From Acidobacteriota bacterium (lineage in GTDB: Bacteria; Acidobacteriota; Terriglobia; Terriglobales; Acidobacteriaceae), in the NCBI GenBank assembly GCA_021810175.1, contig JAJZJJ010000096.1, positions 1 to 8,346 on the forward strand: DNA of 8,346 bases, in the 5' to 3' direction. Positions 5,977-8,346 of the stretch are shown here, piece by piece. Made by a program: the position numbers and the translations under genes. The notes beneath the pieces are model-generated. The model was not told the DNA's origin, ran no database searches, and was given only the letters and a program-made list of their open reading frames with translations. How positions within the stretch are numbered: position 1 is the first letter of the stretch; each line of letters starts with the position of its first letter.

Positions 5977-7667
5977 TACTCGTACTTCCAGTCCGGATCT
6001 TCAGGGTGCTTCAGATCCCAAAGGGGTCTACGGCTGTTCACAACCGGGTCAGTCGCAAAGTTATAGGCCGGCGGCGGCGACGGCGTCGCCCACTCCAGCG
6101 TCCAGGCATCCCACGGGTCGTTCCCCGCTTCCTTGCCCTTCATCAGGGAAATCACCACGTTGTACAGGAACACCAGCACCGCGATCGCCTGCACAAAAGC
6201 GCCAATCGTCTCGATAAAGTTCCAGATGCCCCACCCGCGGTCCGGCATGTACGTGTAAATGTGCCGCGGCATGCCCAGAATGCCCGGGATATGCATGAAG
6301 TCAAACGTCAGGTGGAAGCCGATCAGGAACAGCCAGAAGTGCCACTTGCCCAGCGTCTCGCTCAGCATCTTCCCCGTCGCCTTCGGGAACCAGTAGTAGA
6401 TCGCCGCGAAAATGTTGAACACAATCGCGCCCACCAGCACGTAGTGGAAGTGCGCCACCACGAAATACGAGTTATGAAGCTGCCAGTCCCACGGCGCGGC
6501 TGAAAGCATGATGCCCGTCAAACCCGCAATCAGAAACTGGAACAGGAAGGCCAGGCAGAACAGCATCGGCGTCGCAAACACAATCTTGCCGCCCCATATC
6601 GTCGCCAGCCAGTTGAAGATTTTTATGCCTGTCGGAATTCCCACCAGCATCGTCGACAGCACAAAGAATGTCGTCGTCGGCGTGCTCATGCCCACCGTGA
6701 ACATGTGGTGCGCCCACACGCCCAGGCTCACAAAGCCGATGCCCACCGAGGCTGCCACCATCGCCGCGTATCCAAAGATGCCCTTGCGCGAAAAGACCGG
6801 AATAATCTCGCTCGCTATTCCAAAGGCTGGCAACACCAGCACGTAGACCTCCGGATGCCCGAAGATCCAGAAGAAGTGCATCCACATCACCGCCGAACCA
6901 CCGGCCTGCGTGTCAAAGAAGTGCCCGCCCAGGTAGCGGTCGATCATCAGCATGATCTGCGCCGCCGTCAGCGGCGTGATCGTCACCAGCGTCAGCCCGC
7001 TCACCACCAGCATCAGCCACGAGAACAGCGGCATCCGCATCAGCGTCATGCCCTTGCAGCGCATCGAAATCGTCGTCGCGATAATGTTGATCGCCGTGCC
7101 CAGCGTGCCCCATCCGGAAATAATCAGCGCAATCGCCCAGTAGTCCGGCGCATGCCCCGGCGAGAACGCCTTTTCCGTCAGCGGAGCGTAGGCAAACCAG
7201 CCCATGTCCGGTGCCGTGCCCACGCCATACAATCCAAACCCGCCAATAAAGCTGTAATACAGCAGCAGGCCGCCGAACGCCGTCAGCCAGAAACTGAAAG
7301 CATTCAGCCGCGGATACGCCATGTCGCGCGCGCCGATCTGCAGCGGCACTATATAGTTCGCGAATCCGAACAATATCGGCATGCCCACCAGGAACACCAT
7401 CGTCGTGCCGTGCATGGTGAACAACCGGTCATACAGCTGAGGCGAGACAAAATCGTTGTTCGGAACCGCAAGCTGCACGCGGATCATCAGAGCTTCCACG
7501 CCCGCCACCAGCATGAACACCAGCGCGTAACTGATGTACAGGATCCCGAGCTTCTTATGGTCGACTGTGATGAACCACTCGCTCAGCCACTCGAAAAATG
7601 ACTGCTTCGTCGCCTTTTGTGGCGTGATGTCGAGCGCGCCGCCAATCGGTAGTGTCTGGTCTGCCAT
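5976..7667 (-). CDS. coxA: Cytochrome c oxidase subunit I (A-type heme-copper oxygen reductase)
   Basis: A 563-residue catalytic subunit that reduces O2 to water and pumps protons. Twelve helices fit the hydrophobic pattern. All metal ligands are present: heme a His86 and His408, heme a3 His406, CuB His271, His320 and His321. Tyr275 in HPEVY is the residue cross-linked to His271. Both proton channels of the A1 subtype are recognisable: D-channel entrance Asp115 (GARDMAYPRLN) and Glu273; K-channel Lys349 (PTGIK). The C-terminal RRPLWDLKHPEDPD is common in caa3-type enzymes. The ATG at 7667 is the only reasonable start, because an in-frame stop lies at 7707-7709; its ribosome binding site is weak (GGG 11 bases upstream). 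It follows coxB after 68 bp and overlaps coxC by one base. Confidence 0.98.
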   Translation of the reverse strand: MADQTLPIGGALDITPQKATKQSFFEWLSEWFITVDHKKLGILYISYALVFMLVAGVEALMIRVQLAVPNNDFVSPQLYDRLFTMHGTTMVFLVGMPILFGFANYIVPLQIGARDMAYPRLNAFSFWLTAFGGLLLYYSFIGGFGLYGVGTAPDMGWFAYAPLTEKAFSPGHAPDYWAIALIISGWGTLGTAINIIATTISMRCKGMTLMRMPLFSWLMLVVSGLTLVTITPLTAAQIMLMIDRYLGGHFFDTQAGGSAVMWMHFFWIFGHPEVYVLVLPAFGIASEIIPVFSRKGIFGYAAMVAASVGIGFVSLGVWAHHMFTVGMSTPTTTFFVLSTMLVGIPTGIKIFNWLATIWGGKIVFATPMLFCLAFLFQFLIAGLTGIMLSAAPWDWQLHNSYFVVAHFHYVLVGAIVFNIFAAIYYWFPKATGKMLSETLGKWHFWLFLIGFHLTFDFMHIPGILGMPRHIYTYMPDRGWGIWNFIETIGAFVQAIAVLVFLYNVVISLMKGKEAGNDPWDAWTLEWATPSPPPAYNFATDPVVNSRRPLWDLKHPEDPDWKYE

Positions 7668-7735
7668 GATGCGTTTTTCCCATTCTCCTGCCGGTACAGC
7701 AGATGCTTACCCCGCTCCCGGCACTGCAATGAAAC
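7668..7735 (-). other. coxB-coxA intergenic spacer with weak hairpin
   Basis: This is the longest gap inside the operon; the other junctions are overlaps or gaps of 4 bases or fewer. TGCCGG (read on the minus strand from 7723-7718) can pair with CCGGCA (7694-7689), with a 23-base loop that contains a small inner AGC/GCT pairing. An AGGAG lies at 7689-7685, too far (17 bases) from the coxA start to be its normal ribosome binding site. There is no T-run, so this is not a terminator. It may mark an RNA-processing or translation-control point; that is speculation. Confidence 0.25.
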
Positions 7736-8346
7736 TTAACGAAGCGAACAGAGGTATGCCGTCACTTCATCCAGCTGCTTGTTGTTCAGCTGCATCGCCG
7801 GCATCAGCACGCCCGGCTTGAAGTGGTCCGGATCCTTGATCCACGCCCGCAGATTCGCCGGCGTATTCGAGAGCGATCCCGATCCCAGCGTGTCCCGGCT
7901 GGCCAGGTGCGTCAGGTCCGGACCGAACCGTCCCGTCGCCACTGTCCCCCGGATCGTGTGGCAATCCATGCACGCATTGTGCATAAACACCTCGCGCCCC
8001 GCCGCCACCGCCGGATCTTCCACCGCCGGCTTTTGCTGGTTCTTGATCCATGCCTTGAACTGCGCTGGCGTCTGCACATAAACCCGCAGCAGCATCATTG
8101 CGTGCTCGGTCCCGCAGAACTGCGAGCACTGCCCCTTGTACAAACCCACTCGCGTCGGCAGAATCCACGTCGTGTTCACATGATTCGGTATGCAGTCCGT
8201 CTTGCCCGCCAGTTCCGGAATCCAGAAGCTGTGCACCACATCCGCAGAAAGCAGCTTGAAGTACGTCGCCTCGTCCACCGGCACGTGAATCTCGTTCGCC
8301 GTCACCACCCCATACTTCGGATAACGCACTTCCCACCAGAACTGGT
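7736..8346 (-). CDS. coxB: Cytochrome c oxidase subunit II with fused cytochrome c domain (caa3 type), 5' end outside window
   Basis: The last 202 complete codons are present; the N-terminal helices lie beyond the right edge. The fragment begins QFWWEVRYP, the aromatic segment at the start of the CuA domain. GTG at 8329 is internal Val, not a start. CuA ligands, numbered from that first Gln: His38 (VVHSFWIP), then Cys73, Gln75 (backbone position), Cys77, His81 and Met84 in CSQFCGTEHAMM. A cytochrome c domain follows with CMDCH (125-129) and axial Met181 or Met184 (VLMPAM). This makes it a caa3-type subunit II that accepts electrons on its own heme and passes them to CuA and on to heme a. The gene is probably first or near first in the operon, but what lies upstream cannot be seen. 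Confidence 0.96.
   Translation of the reverse strand, partial: QFWWEVRYPKYGVVTANEIHVPVDEATYFKLLSADVVHSFWIPELAGKTDCIPNHVNTTWILPTRVGLYKGQCSQFCGTEHAMMLLRVYVQTPAQFKAWIKNQQKPAVEDPAVAAGREVFMHNACMDCHTIRGTVATGRFGPDLTHLASRDTLGSGSLSNTPANLRAWIKDPDHFKPGVLMPAMQLNNKQLDEVTAYLCSLR

Noticed and set aside
6705..7601. 298-codon open frame on the plus strand opposite coxA
   Set aside because: Its product is His/Arg/Gln-rich low-complexity sequence, a mirror of GC-rich codon use in coxA, which has all catalytic residues intact.
1..8346. CRISPR array, insertion sequence, phage or tRNA gene
   Set aside because: No spaced direct repeats, transposase frame, terminal inverted repeats or tRNA-like cloverleaf were seen; the window is almost completely filled by the listed genes.

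Overview
The window (about 60% GC by eye) looks like chromosome from a heterotrophic aerobic bacterium of the Acidobacteriota, probably the Terriglobia. That placement is an inference from protein style: a fused cytochrome b-c, a caa3-type CoxB, and a Pro-rich AI-2E-family permease. No marker gene in the window proves it.

Layout. Positions 1-957 (minus) hold the N-terminal 319 codons of an AI-2E/PerM-family membrane protein that runs off the left edge. A 123 bp divergent intergenic region (958-1080) separates it from a small plus-strand TM2-domain protein (1081-1407). From 1519 to the right edge, everything is one tightly packed minus-strand operon closed by an intrinsic terminator (1519-1553). 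In transcription order (right to left) it encodes: coxB with a fused cytochrome c domain (incomplete, enters from the right edge), coxA, coxC, a subunit-IV-like protein with an extra membrane domain, a diheme cytochrome c lipoprotein, a Rieske Fe-S protein, and a cytochrome b carrying its own C-terminal cytochrome c domain. Four of the junctions are 1-4 base overlaps or gaps and one is a 13-base overlap at most, so translation is probably coupled.

Function. The operon encodes a nearly complete two-enzyme electron-transfer chain: a quinol (probably menaquinol) oxidising bc complex with a Rieske centre, followed by an A-type caa3 oxygen reductase. Every cytochrome c seen here is tethered: one heme on cytochrome b, two on a lipoprotein, one on CoxB. 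No soluble cytochrome c is encoded. The simplest reading is a bc-caa3 supercomplex in which electrons pass quinol -> Rieske/heme b -> tethered c hemes -> CuA -> heme a -> heme a3/CuB.

Points worth a second look are the apparent absence of a methionine ligand for the second heme of the diheme lipoprotein, a changed Qo motif (PDFF where PEWY is usual), Gly in place of the Rieske Ser that normally raises redox potential, and the two-part subunit-IV-like protein. The respiratory enzymes themselves are known families. I saw no mobile element, tRNA, rRNA, CRISPR array or defence system.
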